Shown piece by piece: positions 43,952 to 53,357 of a stretch of DNA of 64,000 nucleotides. The translations under genes and the position numbers were made by a program. The stretch is taken from assembly GCF_000306785.1 (NCBI RefSeq), contig NC_017955.1:124001-188000 (forward strand), written 5' to 3'. Each line of letters opens with the position of its first letter. The stretch's first letter is position 1. The notes below the pieces were generated by a model. That model was given only the letters and a program-made list of their open reading frames with translations. It ran no database searches and had not been told where the DNA came from. Origin of the DNA: Modestobacter italicus. GTDB lineage: Bacteria > Actinomycetota > Actinomycetes > Mycobacteriales > Geodermatophilaceae.

Positions 43952-44877
43952 TGCCCGGCTCCTGCTCGAGAGGCTGCTTCGGCCGCCGCGGTGGCCAGCG
44001 TCCGTTCGGTGAGCGTGCCGACCAGCAGGCGCCGGTAGTCCGCGCTGGCGTGCAGGTCGCCGTCGGGGTCGACCAGGCCGCGGGCCAGCTCGCCGGCGGC
44101 CGCCCAGTCCGCGCTGTCCACCGGCTTGCCGACGACCGCGTCGGTCAGGTCGTGCACCTCGGGCACCAGCCCGACGGAGAGGTACGCCGCCCGGGCGCCG
44201 GACACCCGCCGGTCGGCGTCCAGGGTGACGACGACGCCCGCCCCGCAGACCGCGTAGTCGCCCTTGCGCCGGGAGATCTCCGCGAACGCGGTGCCCGAGC
44301 GCTCCGGCAGGGCGGGGAAGAAGGCCTCCAGGACGACGGCCGGCCCGTGCACGGAGGTCTCCAGCGGGCCGACGAAGAAGTCGCGCCAGCCGATGGTCTC
44401 CCGCCCGCCCGGGGTGGCCACGGTGACCGAGCCGTCGGTCAGCGCGAGCACGGAGGTCATCTCACCGGAGGGGTCGGCGTGCGCGATCGAGCCCACCGTC
44501 GTCCCCCGGTTGCGGATCGCGGGGTGCGCGACGTTCGCCGTCGCCCGGGCCAGCAGCGGCTGCACGGCGGCCGCCTCGGTCGAGTGCAGCAGCCCGACGT
44601 GCCGCACCAGGGCGCCCACCCGGACGCCGTCCCGGGTGACCTCGATGCGGTCCAGGCCGGGCACCCGGTTGATGTCGACCAGCGTGGTCGGCGCCGCGAG
44701 GCGCATGGAGAGCAGCGGCAGCAGCGACTGGCCGCCGGCCAGCACCTTGGCGCCCTCGTCCGCGGCGAGGACGTCGAGGGCGTCCTCGACCGTCGTCGGG
44801 TCGGCGTAGCCGAACGGGGCGGGCTTCACCGGGTGCGGGTCACCTCCAGGAGTCGCGGGAAGGGATGACTCTGACAC
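43948..44877 (-). CDS. Molybdenum hydroxylase FAD-binding medium subunit
   Basis: A 309-aa FAD subunit of the CoxM/XdhB type, with AGGQSLLPLLSMR (FAD pyrophosphate) and RGTTVGSIAHADPSGE, and a C-terminal CO-dehydrogenase flavoprotein domain ending in a helix. It completes the heterotrimeric hydroxylase and is the first gene of the leftward operon. GTG 44877 has GGAGG about 11 nt upstream. Two copies of the shared operator motif lie 17-76 bp upstream. Confidence 0.9.
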   Translation of the reverse strand: MSESSLPATPGGDPHPVKPAPFGYADPTTVEDALDVLAADEGAKVLAGGQSLLPLLSMRLAAPTTLVDINRVPGLDRIEVTRDGVRVGALVRHVGLLHSTEAAAVQPLLARATANVAHPAIRNRGTTVGSIAHADPSGEMTSVLALTDGSVTVATPGGRETIGWRDFFVGPLETSVHGPAVVLEAFFPALPERSGTAFAEISRRKGDYAVCGAGVVVTLDADRRVSGARAAYLSVGLVPEVHDLTDAVVGKPVDSADWAAAGELARGLVDPDGDLHASADYRRLLVGTLTERTLATAAAEAASRAGAGQ

Positions 44878-44894
44878 CGCAGTCTGCCCTCCGG

Positions 44895-44953
44895 AAGTAC
44901 CTCACCGCTAAATCTTCGTAACGCTGTGGCCAGCCGAAGTCCCTCACCGCTAA
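44895..44953. promoter_or_regulatory. Two operator-like sites (copies B1 and B2) in the divergent promoter
   Basis: On the minus strand, TTAGCGGTGAGGTACTT (44895-44911) and TTAGCGGTGAGGGACTT (44937-44953) differ at one base and have 42 bp (four helical turns) between equivalent bases. They lie between the Mo-hydroxylase operon and the fdrA gene, where one protein could control both. The same motif occurs at 6815-6831 and 57048-57064. Confidence 0.75.
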
Positions 44954-44981
44954 GACGCTTTGTCCGGTAGCGTCCCGCCAG

Positions 44982-46454
44982 GTGAACGACAGCCAGGGCG
45001 TCCGGCACGTCTCCCTGCGGAGCGGCGTCTACGCCGACTCGGTCCGCCTGATGCAGGTCAGCCGGGACATCGGCGCCCGGGACGGCGTCCGCGCCGTGCT
45101 GGTCGCGATGGCCACCCCGCTGAACCTCGAGCTGGCCGCCGGCATGGGCCTGGCGCCGGACGGCGAGGCGAAGCCCGACCAGCTGCTCATCGCGCTCACC
45201 GCCACCGACGACGCCGAGCTGACCGCCGCGGTCGCCGCCGTCGAGGCCGCGCTGGCGCACCGGGAGCGGTCCGGGGACGTGCAGACCATCCCGGCCCGGA
45301 CCATCGGCGCAGGGCTGGCCGACGCGACCGACCCCGCGCTGGCGATCATCAGCGTGCCGGGCCCGTACGCCGCCGCCGAGGCCGCCGACGCCATCGCCGC
45401 GGGCCGCAGCGTGCTGGTGTTCAGTGACGGCGTGCCGGTCGAGCAGGAGGTCGCGCTCAAGCAGGCGGCCCACGAGGCCGGGGTGCTGGTGATGGGCCCG
45501 GACTGCGGCACCGCGATCGTCTCCGGTGTCGCGCTCGGCTTCGCCAACGTCGTCCGCCCCGGCCCGGTCGGCCTGGTCGCGGCCAGCGGGACCGGCGCCC
45601 AGCAGGTCAGCTGCCTGCTCGACGCCGCCGGGGTGGGCGTCTCGCACGTCCTCGGAGTCGGCGGCCGGGACCTGTCCGAGGCCGTCGGCGGGCTGGCCAC
45701 GCTCGACGCCCTCGCCGCGCTGGACGCCGACCCGGCCACCGAGCGGGTGCTGCTGGTCTCCAAGCCCCCGGCCGCGTCGGTCGCGGCGCGGGTGCGCGAG
45801 GCGGCCGACCAGCTGTCGGTGCCGGTCCGCTCGGCGGTGCTGTCGGCGGAGCAGCCCGACCTCACCGCCGCCGTCGAGGCGCTCCTCGGCGACCTGGGCG
45901 TCGCCGTCCCGGAGTGGCCGAGCCGCCCCGGCACCGCCGACGCGGTGGCCCCCGGCGCGGTGCTCAAGGGCTTCTACTCCGGCGGCACGCTGGCCGACGA
46001 GACGATGCTGATCGCCGCCCCGGTGCTCGGCGACATCCGCTCCAACACCCCGCTGCGGCCTGAGCTGGACCTCGGCACCGACCTGCGGGCGCGCGGGCAC
46101 GTGGTCGTCGACTTCGGCGACGACGCGCTCACCGTGGGCCGCGCCCACCCGATGATCGACCCGACGCTGCGGCTGGAGGCGATCGCCGCGCTCGCGGCCG
46201 GCGGGGAGCCCGCCGTCCTGCTGCTCGACGTCGTCCTCGGCCACGGCGCCGACCCCGACCCGGCGGCGAGCCTCGGCCCGGCGCTGCAGGCGGCGGCCCT
46301 GCCGACCGTGGTCGCGCTGGTCGGCACCGAGGGCGACCCGCAGGGCTGGTCCCGGCAGGCCGACGCCCTCGCCGAGGCCGGCGCCGCGGTCTTCGCCAGC
46401 AACGCCGCCGCCACCCGCTACGCCCTCAGCCTGATCGGAGACGGCCATGAGTGA
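44982..46454 (+). CDS. fdrA: FdrA-family protein (acyl-CoA synthetase/carbamoyltransferase type)
   Basis: A 490-aa protein of the FdrA family, with a CoA-ligase-like fold: VLVMGPDCGTAIVSGVALGF and LVAASGTGAQQVSCLLDAAG are the nucleotide/phosphate-binding loops. E. coli FdrA works with YlbE and YlbF in transfer of carbamoyl groups from ureido acids (oxamate carbamoyltransferase). By analogy this protein could phosphorolyse a ureido acid to carbamoyl phosphate. GTG 44982 has no clear ribosome-binding site. It is divergent from the Mo-hydroxylase operon and overlaps the next gene by 8 bp. Confidence 0.8.
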   Translation: MNDSQGVRHVSLRSGVYADSVRLMQVSRDIGARDGVRAVLVAMATPLNLELAAGMGLAPDGEAKPDQLLIALTATDDAELTAAVAAVEAALAHRERSGDVQTIPARTIGAGLADATDPALAIISVPGPYAAAEAADAIAAGRSVLVFSDGVPVEQEVALKQAAHEAGVLVMGPDCGTAIVSGVALGFANVVRPGPVGLVAASGTGAQQVSCLLDAAGVGVSHVLGVGGRDLSEAVGGLATLDALAALDADPATERVLLVSKPPAASVAARVREAADQLSVPVRSAVLSAEQPDLTAAVEALLGDLGVAVPEWPSRPGTADAVAPGAVLKGFYSGGTLADETMLIAAPVLGDIRSNTPLRPELDLGTDLRARGHVVVDFGDDALTVGRAHPMIDPTLRLEAIAALAAGGEPAVLLLDVVLGHGADPDPAASLGPALQAAALPTVVALVGTEGDPQGWSRQADALAEAGAAVFASNAAATRYALSLIGDGHE

Positions 46455-47862
46455 CCCCCTCGGCGGCCTGCTGGCCGCCCCGCCGTCGATCGTCGCCGCC
46501 GGCGTGGAGGTGTTCTCCACCGCGCTCCGGCAGCAGGGCGTGTCCGTCACCGACGTCGACTGGCGGCCGCCGGGCTTCGGCAGCCCCGAGGACCTCGCCC
46601 AGCTGGCGCTGGACCCGCGCCGCGCCGCCGCCAACCGGGCCGCCGTCGAGCGGGTGCTCGCGGCCGGCTCGGTGCTGGTCGACGTCCGGCCGGCCCGCGA
46701 GGTGCTCGACCTGCCCGACCGCACGCTGCTGCACTCCGGCCCGCCGCTGACCTGGGAGAAGGCGTCCGGCCCGATGCGCGGGGCCCTCATGGGCGCCGCC
46801 ATCTTCGAGGGCTGGGCCACCGACCCGGACGACGCCGAGCGGGTGCTCGCCGCCGGCGAGATCACCCTCGACCCCTGCCACCACCACCGCACCGTCGGCC
46901 CGATGGCCGGGGTGACCAGCCCCTCGATGTGGATGTGGTGCCTGGAGGACCCGGCGAGCGGCGGCCAGGCCTGGTGCAACCTGAACGAGGGCCTGGGCAA
47001 GGTGCTGCGGATGGGCGCCTTCAACGAGGAGGTGCAGACCCGGCTGGCCTGGATGCGCGACGTCCTCGGCCCGGTGCTGCAGCAGGCCGTCCGCAGCCGG
47101 CCGGAGCCGCTGGACGTCAAGGCGATCCTGGCGCAGATGCTGCAGATGGGCGACGAGGGGCACAACCGCAACCGCGCCGGCTCGCTGATGGCGCTGCGCG
47201 AGCTGTCGCCGTCCGTCGTCGCCGTCGACGCACCCTCGAGCGACATCGCCGAGGTGCTGCGGTTCATCGGCGGCAACGAGCACTTCTACCTCAACCTCGG
47301 CATGCCGACGGCGAAGCTGGCGATGGACGCCGCCCGCGGTGTGCCCGGCTCGACGCTGGTCACCGTGATGGCCCGCAACGGCACCGAGTTCGGCATCCAG
47401 ACCGCCGGCACCGGCGACCGCTGGTTCACCGGCCCGGCCAACACCCCGGTCGGCCTCTTCCTCGGCGACTACGGCCCCGAGGACGCCAACCCCGACATCG
47501 GTGACTCCGCGATCATGGAGACCTACGGCGTCGGCGGGTTCTCGATGGCCGCGGCGCCCGCGATCGTCCGGTTCGTCGGCGGCTCGGTGCCCGATGCGCT
47601 GGCGACGACCGAGCGGATGTACCAGCTCACGCTGACCGAGAACCCGGCCATGCAGATCCCGATCATGGGCTTCCGCGGCTCGCCGACCGGGATCGACGTC
47701 CTCAAGGTGGCCCGCACCGGCTGGCTGCCGCAGATCAACACCGGGATGGCCGGCCGGGTCGCGGGCACCGGGCAGGTCGGCGCCGGCCTGGTCCAGCCGC
47801 CGCAGCAGTGCTTCGAGCAGGCCCTGGCCGCGCTCGCCGAGGAGTCCCGCGCCGCCGGCTGA
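46447..47862 (+). CDS. DUF1116 (YlbE/AllG-like) protein
   Basis: A 471-aa DUF1116 protein (PSMWMWCLEDPASGGQAWCN, MGDEGHNRNRAGSLMALREL, GGNEHFYLNLGMPTAKLAMD). In E. coli this family member acts with FdrA in carbamoyl transfer. It overlaps fdrA by 8 bp, so they are coupled. The third E. coli component (YlbF/DUF2877) is not recognised here. Confidence 0.85.
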   Translation: MSDPLGGLLAAPPSIVAAGVEVFSTALRQQGVSVTDVDWRPPGFGSPEDLAQLALDPRRAAANRAAVERVLAAGSVLVDVRPAREVLDLPDRTLLHSGPPLTWEKASGPMRGALMGAAIFEGWATDPDDAERVLAAGEITLDPCHHHRTVGPMAGVTSPSMWMWCLEDPASGGQAWCNLNEGLGKVLRMGAFNEEVQTRLAWMRDVLGPVLQQAVRSRPEPLDVKAILAQMLQMGDEGHNRNRAGSLMALRELSPSVVAVDAPSSDIAEVLRFIGGNEHFYLNLGMPTAKLAMDAARGVPGSTLVTVMARNGTEFGIQTAGTGDRWFTGPANTPVGLFLGDYGPEDANPDIGDSAIMETYGVGGFSMAAAPAIVRFVGGSVPDALATTERMYQLTLTENPAMQIPIMGFRGSPTGIDVLKVARTGWLPQINTGMAGRVAGTGQVGAGLVQPPQQCFEQALAALAEESRAAG

Positions 47863-47904
47863 ACTCCCTTGCCCGCCGCAACCCGGCAGGCCAGGCTGCC
47901 GGTC

Positions 47905-48531
47905 GTGAACGGTTACTGGCCCCACGCGGACGCCCAGGAGGCCCGCCGGTTCGGCGCGCCGGAGAACGAGGTGCCGGCGACCGTGCCGGTCAGCGCCCTG
48001 CTCGCCCGGACCGATGACGCCGCGGTGACCCTGACCGGGGTGCAGGTGTTCACGACCGGGATCGGCTTCACCCTGGCGGTGCGCTGCCGGCCCGAGGCGC
48101 TGCCCGACGACACGACCGATCTGCACGAGCTGCTGTGGCAGGGGCACCACGGGAGGGGCACCGCGCTGATGGTCGGCGTCGAGCTCGCCGACGGCCGCCG
48201 CGCCAGCAACCTGCCCGGCCACGACCCGTTCGCCGCCGCCGGCGACCCCGAGGCCCTCGTGTTCACCCAGGGGAGCGGCTCCGGTCACCAGCTGACCGTC
48301 GAGCAGGAGTGGTGGCTGAGCCCGCTCCCGCCGGCCGGCCCGCTGCGCGTGGTGGTCCGCTGCGACGTGCTCGGCCTGCCCGAGACCGTGACCGAGCTCG
48401 ACGGCGCCGCGATCCGGGCGGCTGCCGAGGACGTCGTCGTCCTGTGGCCGTGGGTCCCGCGGCACGGCCTCGAGCCGCCGGAGCCGCCCGCGCCGGACCT
48501 CCCCGCGGACAGCTGGTTCGCCCGCGGCTGA
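47905..48531 (+). CDS. Hypothetical protein following the fdrA operon
   Basis: A 208-aa soluble protein starting MNGYWPHADAQEARRFGAPE, Gly/Ala/Asp-rich, with a beta-rich look (VTLTGVQVFTTGIGFTLAVR). No family is recognised, and it does not look like DUF2877. GTG 47905 is chosen; TTG 47869 would add 12 residues. It follows the DUF1116 gene by about 40 bp and could still be in the transcript. Confidence 0.6.
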   Translation: MNGYWPHADAQEARRFGAPENEVPATVPVSALLARTDDAAVTLTGVQVFTTGIGFTLAVRCRPEALPDDTTDLHELLWQGHHGRGTALMVGVELADGRRASNLPGHDPFAAAGDPEALVFTQGSGSGHQLTVEQEWWLSPLPPAGPLRVVVRCDVLGLPETVTELDGAAIRAAAEDVVVLWPWVPRHGLEPPEPPAPDLPADSWFARG

Positions 48532-48596
48532 TCTCGCATGCGACGGGGACGTCGGGGTAGGCGGCGGTGGACGCCCCGCGACGGAGAGGAACCCCC

Positions 48597-48863
48597 ATGG
48601 CCAGCTGCGAGGTCTGCGGCAACGACTACCGGCTCAGCTTCGAGGTGCACGCCGCCGGCGCGGTGCACACCTTCGACAGCTTCGAGTGCGCCATCCACGC
48701 GCTGGCGCCGGTCTGCGAGCACTGCGGGGTGAAGGTGGTCGGGCACGGCGTCGAGGCCGACGGGGTGTTCTTCTGCTGCGCCTCCTGCGCCCGCATGCAC
48801 GGCGAGCAGGCGAGCGCGGCCGAGCTGGTCGACCACGCGGGACGTGCCCCCGACGAGCGGTGA
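48597..48863 (+). CDS. Small Cys-rich, metal-binding protein
   Basis: An 88-aa protein with Cys pairs C-E-V-C-G (residue 4), F-E-C (about 27), C-E-H-C-G (about 40) and C-C-A-S-C (about 60) in a zinc-ribbon or TRASH-like arrangement, and MASCEVCGNDYRLSFEVHAA at the start. It probably binds zinc or copper; the role is unknown. ATG 48597 has GAGAGGAA 5 nt upstream. Its stop overlaps the kptA start by 4 bp (GTGA). Confidence 0.75.
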   Translation: MASCEVCGNDYRLSFEVHAAGAVHTFDSFECAIHALAPVCEHCGVKVVGHGVEADGVFFCCASCARMHGEQASAAELVDHAGRAPDER

Positions 48864-49399
48864 GCCCGGCGGACGTCGTCCGGCTCAGCAAGCGGTTGTC
48901 CTACGTGCTGCGGCACCGGCCCGACAGCGCGGGGCTGACCCTCGACGCCGCCGGCTGGGTCGACGTCGACGACGTGCTCGTGGCCCTCGGGCTGACCCGG
49001 GCGCAGCTGGACGAGGTGGTGGCCGGCAACGACAAGCGACGGTTCGCCCTCGACGACGCTGGCACCCGGATCCGCGCCAGCCAGGGGCACAGCGTGCCCG
49101 TCGACCTCGGCTACGCCCCGGCGCGGCCGCCCGCTGAGCTCTTCCACGGCACCGTGGAGCGCTTCCTCCCGCAGATCCTGGTCGAGGGCCTGCGACCGGG
49201 CGCGCGGCACGCCGTGCACCTCAGCCCGGACGTGCGGACGGCGCGGGCCGTCGGTGCACGGCGCGGCCCGCCCGTCGTGCTCCGGGTCGACGCCGCAGCC
49301 ATGGCGGCCGACGGCGTGGCGTTCTCCCGGTCGGCGAACGGGGTCTGGCTGGTCGACGCCGTACCGGCCGAGCACCTGACCGTGCTGGCCGGGCGCTGA
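48860..49399 (+). CDS. kptA: RNA 2'-phosphotransferase KptA/Tpt1 family
   Basis: A 179-aa protein with the family landmarks LSKRLSYVLRHRPDSAGLTL, IRASQGHSVPVDLG, ELFHGT and HLSPDV, and the conserved Arg/His set of the NAD+-dependent 2'-phosphate transfer. In bacteria the natural substrate is uncertain. GTG 48860 overlaps the Cys-rich gene by 4 bp. Confidence 0.9.
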   Translation: MSPADVVRLSKRLSYVLRHRPDSAGLTLDAAGWVDVDDVLVALGLTRAQLDEVVAGNDKRRFALDDAGTRIRASQGHSVPVDLGYAPARPPAELFHGTVERFLPQILVEGLRPGARHAVHLSPDVRTARAVGARRGPPVVLRVDAAAMAADGVAFSRSANGVWLVDAVPAEHLTVLAGR

Positions 49400-49441
49400 C
49401 CGGTGGCGGTTCCCAGGGTCCGGTCAGCGGGGGATGAGAGC

Positions 49442-51250
49442 ATGGTGGACCACGGGACGAGCGGGCCGGCCGGCCCGCCGGCGTGCAGGAGCGGGGGTGC
49501 CGGGCTGGACGGGCGGTTGGCGGAGCTGGTCCCGGGGAGTCCCCGGACGGACCTGCAGCGGTCGGTGCTCGCGCACGACTGGGCCACCACCCCGCTGGGC
49601 GCCGAGGAGCTCTGGTCGCCCACCCTGCGCACCGCGGCGAGCACCGTGCTGAACACCCGCTTCGCCATGCTGCTCATGTGGGGTCGCGACCTCGTCATGG
49701 TCTACAACGACGCCTACGCGCCCATGCTGGGGCTGCGGCACCCCAAGGCGCTCGGGCAGTGCGTGCCCGACGTCTGGGTCGACGTGTGGGCCGACATCGA
49801 GCCGATGATCGCCGAGGTGTTCGCCGGCGGGGTGACCGCATTCGAGGACCTCCCGCTCGTGATGACCCGCAACGGCTACCCCGAGGAGTGCTACTTCACG
49901 TTCTCCTACTCGCCGGTCGTCGAGCCGGGCGGCACCGTGGCCGGGTTGCTCAACACCGTCGTGGAGACGACGCCCCGGGTGCTCGCCGCTCGCCGGATGG
50001 CCGTGCTGCAGCAGCTGGGCAGCCTGCCGCGGTCGGTGCACGGCAGCGCCACCGAGGCCTGCGCGGCCGCGCTGGCGGTCCTCGCCGAGGCCCGCACCGA
50101 CTGCCCGTTCGGGCTGGTCTACCTGCTCGGGGCCGACGCACACACCGCCGACCCGGTCGCCGGCTACGGCATCGGTGACGCGGCCGACCTCGCCGGCACG
50201 GTCTTCCCCGCGCAGGTCCGGGAGGCCATCGCCACCCGGTCCGTGGTCACCACGAGCGGTCTGGCGACGGCGGCACCGGGGCTGTCGGCCACCGGTGCCA
50301 GCCCGGCCGGGGACGCCGACGTCGACTCGGCGTTCGTGCTGCCCCTGACCGTGGCCGGGCAGAGCACGCCGGTGGGCGCGCTGGTCCTGGGCACCAGCCC
50401 GCACCTGCAGCTGGACGAGGACTACCGGGGCTTCCTCAGCCTGGCCGCCGGGCAGGTGGCCGCCGCTGTCACCGACGCCCAGGCCGTCCTGGCCGAGCGC
50501 CGCCGGGCCGCCGAGCGGGCCGAGTACGACAACGCCCGGGCCCAGTTCTTCACCGAGGTCGCGGTCACCCTGCAGCGCGCCGTCCTCGGGCCGACGGTGC
50601 TGCCGGAGGGCTTCGCCGTCCACTACGAGCCGGCGAGCGGCACGCTGGAGGTCGGCGGCGACTGGTACGACGTCGTCGACCTGCCCGACGGCCAGTACGG
50701 CGTGGTGGTCGGGGACGTGGTCGGCCGCGGTCTGCCCGCCGCGGCGGTGATGGGCCAGCTGCGCAGCGCCGGCCGGGCGCTGCTGCTGGAGAGCCACTCC
50801 CCGGCGCACGTGCTGGCCGCGCTGGACCGCTTCGCCGACCTGGTCCCGGGCGCGTCCTGCAGCACGGTCTTCTGCGCCGTCGTCGACCCGGCCGCGGGCA
50901 CGCTGCGCTACAGCAGCGCCGGGCACGTGCCCGCCATCGTGGTCGACTCCGACGGCAGCTCACGCTTCCTGACCGCGGCCGGCTCGCTGCCGTTGGCGGT
51001 CTTGGCCGACCTGGTCCGGCCGGAGCGGGACGTCGCGCTCGGCCCCGGGTCGACGCTGCTGCTCTACACCGACGGGCTCGTGGAGCGCCGTGACCAGGAC
51101 CTGGACCAGGGCATGGACCGGGCGGTCGCCGCGGTCACCGAAGGCCGGCACCTGGCCCCCGCCGCGCTGGCCGACCTGCTCACCGACCAGCTGCTGTCGG
51201 ACGCGCCCGACGACGACGTCGCGTTCCTGCTCTACCGCACCCCGGGCTGA
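49442..51250 (+). CDS. PAS-GAF-SpoIIE (PP2C) phosphatase
   Basis: A 602-aa signalling protein. A PAS-like N-terminal region (FAMLLMWGRDLVMVYNDAYA) and a GAF domain (about 180-330) precede a SpoIIE/RsbU-type PP2C domain (about 370-600) with GGDWYDVVDLPDG and VVVGDVVGRGLPAAAVMGQ and a final D-D-D-V-A-F, the metal-binding Asp set. It probably dephosphorylates an anti-sigma-factor antagonist such as a STAS protein. ATG 49442 is preferred; GTG 49403 would add 13 residues. The end overlaps the convergent phosphatase gene by 19 bp. Confidence 0.85.
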   Translation: MVDHGTSGPAGPPACRSGGAGLDGRLAELVPGSPRTDLQRSVLAHDWATTPLGAEELWSPTLRTAASTVLNTRFAMLLMWGRDLVMVYNDAYAPMLGLRHPKALGQCVPDVWVDVWADIEPMIAEVFAGGVTAFEDLPLVMTRNGYPEECYFTFSYSPVVEPGGTVAGLLNTVVETTPRVLAARRMAVLQQLGSLPRSVHGSATEACAAALAVLAEARTDCPFGLVYLLGADAHTADPVAGYGIGDAADLAGTVFPAQVREAIATRSVVTTSGLATAAPGLSATGASPAGDADVDSAFVLPLTVAGQSTPVGALVLGTSPHLQLDEDYRGFLSLAAGQVAAAVTDAQAVLAERRRAAERAEYDNARAQFFTEVAVTLQRAVLGPTVLPEGFAVHYEPASGTLEVGGDWYDVVDLPDGQYGVVVGDVVGRGLPAAAVMGQLRSAGRALLLESHSPAHVLAALDRFADLVPGASCSTVFCAVVDPAAGTLRYSSAGHVPAIVVDSDGSSRFLTAAGSLPLAVLADLVRPERDVALGPGSTLLLYTDGLVERRDQDLDQGMDRAVAAVTEGRHLAPAALADLLTDQLLSDAPDDDVAFLLYRTPG

Positions 51251-52383
51251 CCACCGGGGTGCCGTACGGCGAGCAGCGCCACGTCGTCGTCCCCCCGGCC
51301 GCCGAGCTCGGCCAGCAGCTCGTCGCACAGCTCGTCCAGCGGCCCCTGCCCGTGCGCCTGGACCGCCTGCAGCAGCCAGGCGAAGCCGGCGTCGAGCGTG
51401 GCGTCGCGCCGTTCGACCAGCCCGTCGGTGTAGAGCAGCAGGGTGTCGCCGGGGTGCAGCGCCAGCTCGTGGTCGGACCGGGCGACGTCGGGGGCGACCC
51501 CCAGCAGGCGCTCCGGCGGGCGGGCCAGCAGCTGCACGCGTCCGTCCGCGCAGCGCAGAACCGGGGGCGGGTGGCCGGCGTTGGACCAGGACACCGTGGC
51601 GGTGCCGTCGCGGTCCCGGGCGACGCTGACGACCGCGACCGTGACGAGGGTGTGCAGGCGCAGGTCGGCGAGCACCTGGTCCACGGTGCTCAGCACGGTG
51701 GCCGGCGAGTCCGCGGCCGTCGACGCGATCGCCCGCAGCATCCCGCGGACCTGGGCCATGGTCGCCGCCGCCGGTGCGTCGTGACCGGCGACGTCGCCGA
51801 TGACCAGCATCGTGGCGCCGTCGGGCAGCACGAAGGCGTCGTACCAGTCGCCGCCCACCTGGGCGTGCCGCCCGGCCGGCAGGTAGCGCACCGCGGTGGT
51901 CAGCCAGTCGACCTGCGGTGGCGGGCCGAGCAGGCTCAGCTGCAGCGTCTCGGCGGTGCGCAGGGCGGCACGGGTGGCGGCGGCCTCGCTGCGCAGCTGG
52001 GCCAGGTGCGCGTCCCGGCGCAACCGCAGCGTGCAGGCGCCCACGGCCAGCACGGTCGCCACGGTGATGCCGACCAGCCGGATGCTCTGCGCCAGCAGCC
52101 GCTGGTCGGCGAACTGCCCGTCGTAGACGCCGATCAGCACCCCGGCCAGCAGCGCCAGCAGCCCGTAGCCCACCGTGTCCCGGCGGCCGAGGGCCGTCGC
52201 CGCGAGCAGCGGCGGCATCGTCAGCAGGCCGATCAGCGACTGGCCGCGACCGCTGAGCAGGTCGGCCAGCACGATCGCGAGCAGGACGGCGGCGGGCATG
52301 ACCCTCTGCAACCGCCTGGACCCGCCCACCGTGGTGCCCCCGTCCGCCTCGGTCCGTCGGCCCAAGGTAGAGGAGCCGGTCAC
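51232..52383 (-). CDS. Membrane-anchored SpoIIE-type PP2C phosphatase
   Basis: A 383-aa protein. An N-terminal membrane region (about 25-120) contains VMPAAVLLAIVLADLLSG and further helices (four by eye). A PP2C domain follows with GGDWYDAFVLPDG, VIGDVAGHDAPAAATMAQV and a C-terminal D-D-D-V-A-L. It likely turns a membrane signal into dephosphorylation of an antagonist protein. The start is uncertain: GTG 52383 is chosen, GTG 52443 adds 20 residues. It faces the PAS-GAF phosphatase. Confidence 0.82.
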   Translation of the reverse strand: MTGSSTLGRRTEADGGTTVGGSRRLQRVMPAAVLLAIVLADLLSGRGQSLIGLLTMPPLLAATALGRRDTVGYGLLALLAGVLIGVYDGQFADQRLLAQSIRLVGITVATVLAVGACTLRLRRDAHLAQLRSEAAATRAALRTAETLQLSLLGPPPQVDWLTTAVRYLPAGRHAQVGGDWYDAFVLPDGATMLVIGDVAGHDAPAAATMAQVRGMLRAIASTAADSPATVLSTVDQVLADLRLHTLVTVAVVSVARDRDGTATVSWSNAGHPPPVLRCADGRVQLLARPPERLLGVAPDVARSDHELALHPGDTLLLYTDGLVERRDATLDAGFAWLLQAVQAHGQGPLDELCDELLAELGGRGDDDVALLAVRHPGGQPGVR

Positions 52384-52448
52384 CGCCGCCGCCGGACGCG
52401 CCCTGGCAGCGGCGGAACAGCGCCCCACCGGCCCGCCTTGCACCCGGC

Positions 52449-53243
52449 ATGCGCATCGACCTCACCGGCAAGCGGGCCCTCGTCACCGGTTCCTCCCAGG
52501 GCATCGGCCTGGCGATCGCCACCGGGCTGGTCGGGGCCGGCGCCTCCGTCGTCCTCACCGGTCGCCACCCCGGCCGGCTGGACGCAGCCGCGGAGCAGCT
52601 GCGGACCGCCGTCGAGGGGGTCGAGGTGACCACCGTGGCCGGCGACGTCGTCACCGACGAGGGGACGGCGCAGCTGCTCGCCGCGGTGCCGGACGTCGAC
52701 GTGCTGGTCAACAACCTGGGCGTCTTCGGGGCGCAGCCGGCGCTGGAGATCACCGACGACGAGTGGCGCCGCTACTTCGAGACCAACGTGCTGACCGCCG
52801 TCCGGCTGACCCGGTCCTACCTGCCGGGCATGCGCGACCGGGGCTGGGGGCGCGTGCAGTACATCGCCAGCGACTCGGCGGTCGTGGTCCCGGATGAGAT
52901 GATCCACTACGGCATGACCAAGACGGCGCTGCTCGCCGTCTCCCGCGGCTTCGCCAAGGAGGCCGCCGGCTCCGGTGTGACGGTGAACTCGGTGATCGCC
53001 GGGCCGACGCACACCGGCGGCGTCGAGGAGTTCGTCCGCTCGCTGGTCGGCAACCAGCTGCCCTGGGACGAGGCGCAGCGGGAGTTCATGCGCGCGCACC
53101 GGCCGCAGTCGCTGCTGCAGCGGCTGATCGAGCCCGAGGAGATCGCTCACATGTGCGTCTACCTGGCCTCGCCGCTGGCCTCGGCGACGACCGGCGGCGC
53201 GCTCCGGGTGGACGGCGGCTACGTGGACGCGATCCTGCCCTGA
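52449..53243 (+). CDS. Short-chain dehydrogenase/reductase
   Basis: A 264-aa classical SDR: TGSSQGIG near the N-terminus, NNLG (VLVNNLGVFG), the Ser in IASDSAVVV and Y-x-x-x-K in HYGMTKTALL. The C-terminal VDGGYVDAI is the typical substrate-loop ending. The substrate is unknown. Confidence 0.87.
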   Translation: MRIDLTGKRALVTGSSQGIGLAIATGLVGAGASVVLTGRHPGRLDAAAEQLRTAVEGVEVTTVAGDVVTDEGTAQLLAAVPDVDVLVNNLGVFGAQPALEITDDEWRRYFETNVLTAVRLTRSYLPGMRDRGWGRVQYIASDSAVVVPDEMIHYGMTKTALLAVSRGFAKEAAGSGVTVNSVIAGPTHTGGVEEFVRSLVGNQLPWDEAQREFMRAHRPQSLLQRLIEPEEIAHMCVYLASPLASATTGGALRVDGGYVDAILP

Positions 53244-53357
53244 GGCACCCCGCTGCCGGCGCGACCGCGCGCGCCGCCGGACCGCCGCACAGGTTGCCGT
53301 GGCAGGCTCCCCGGTCGATGGCACGAGGAGCTGGTCCGGTGCACGCGGAGGTCACCG

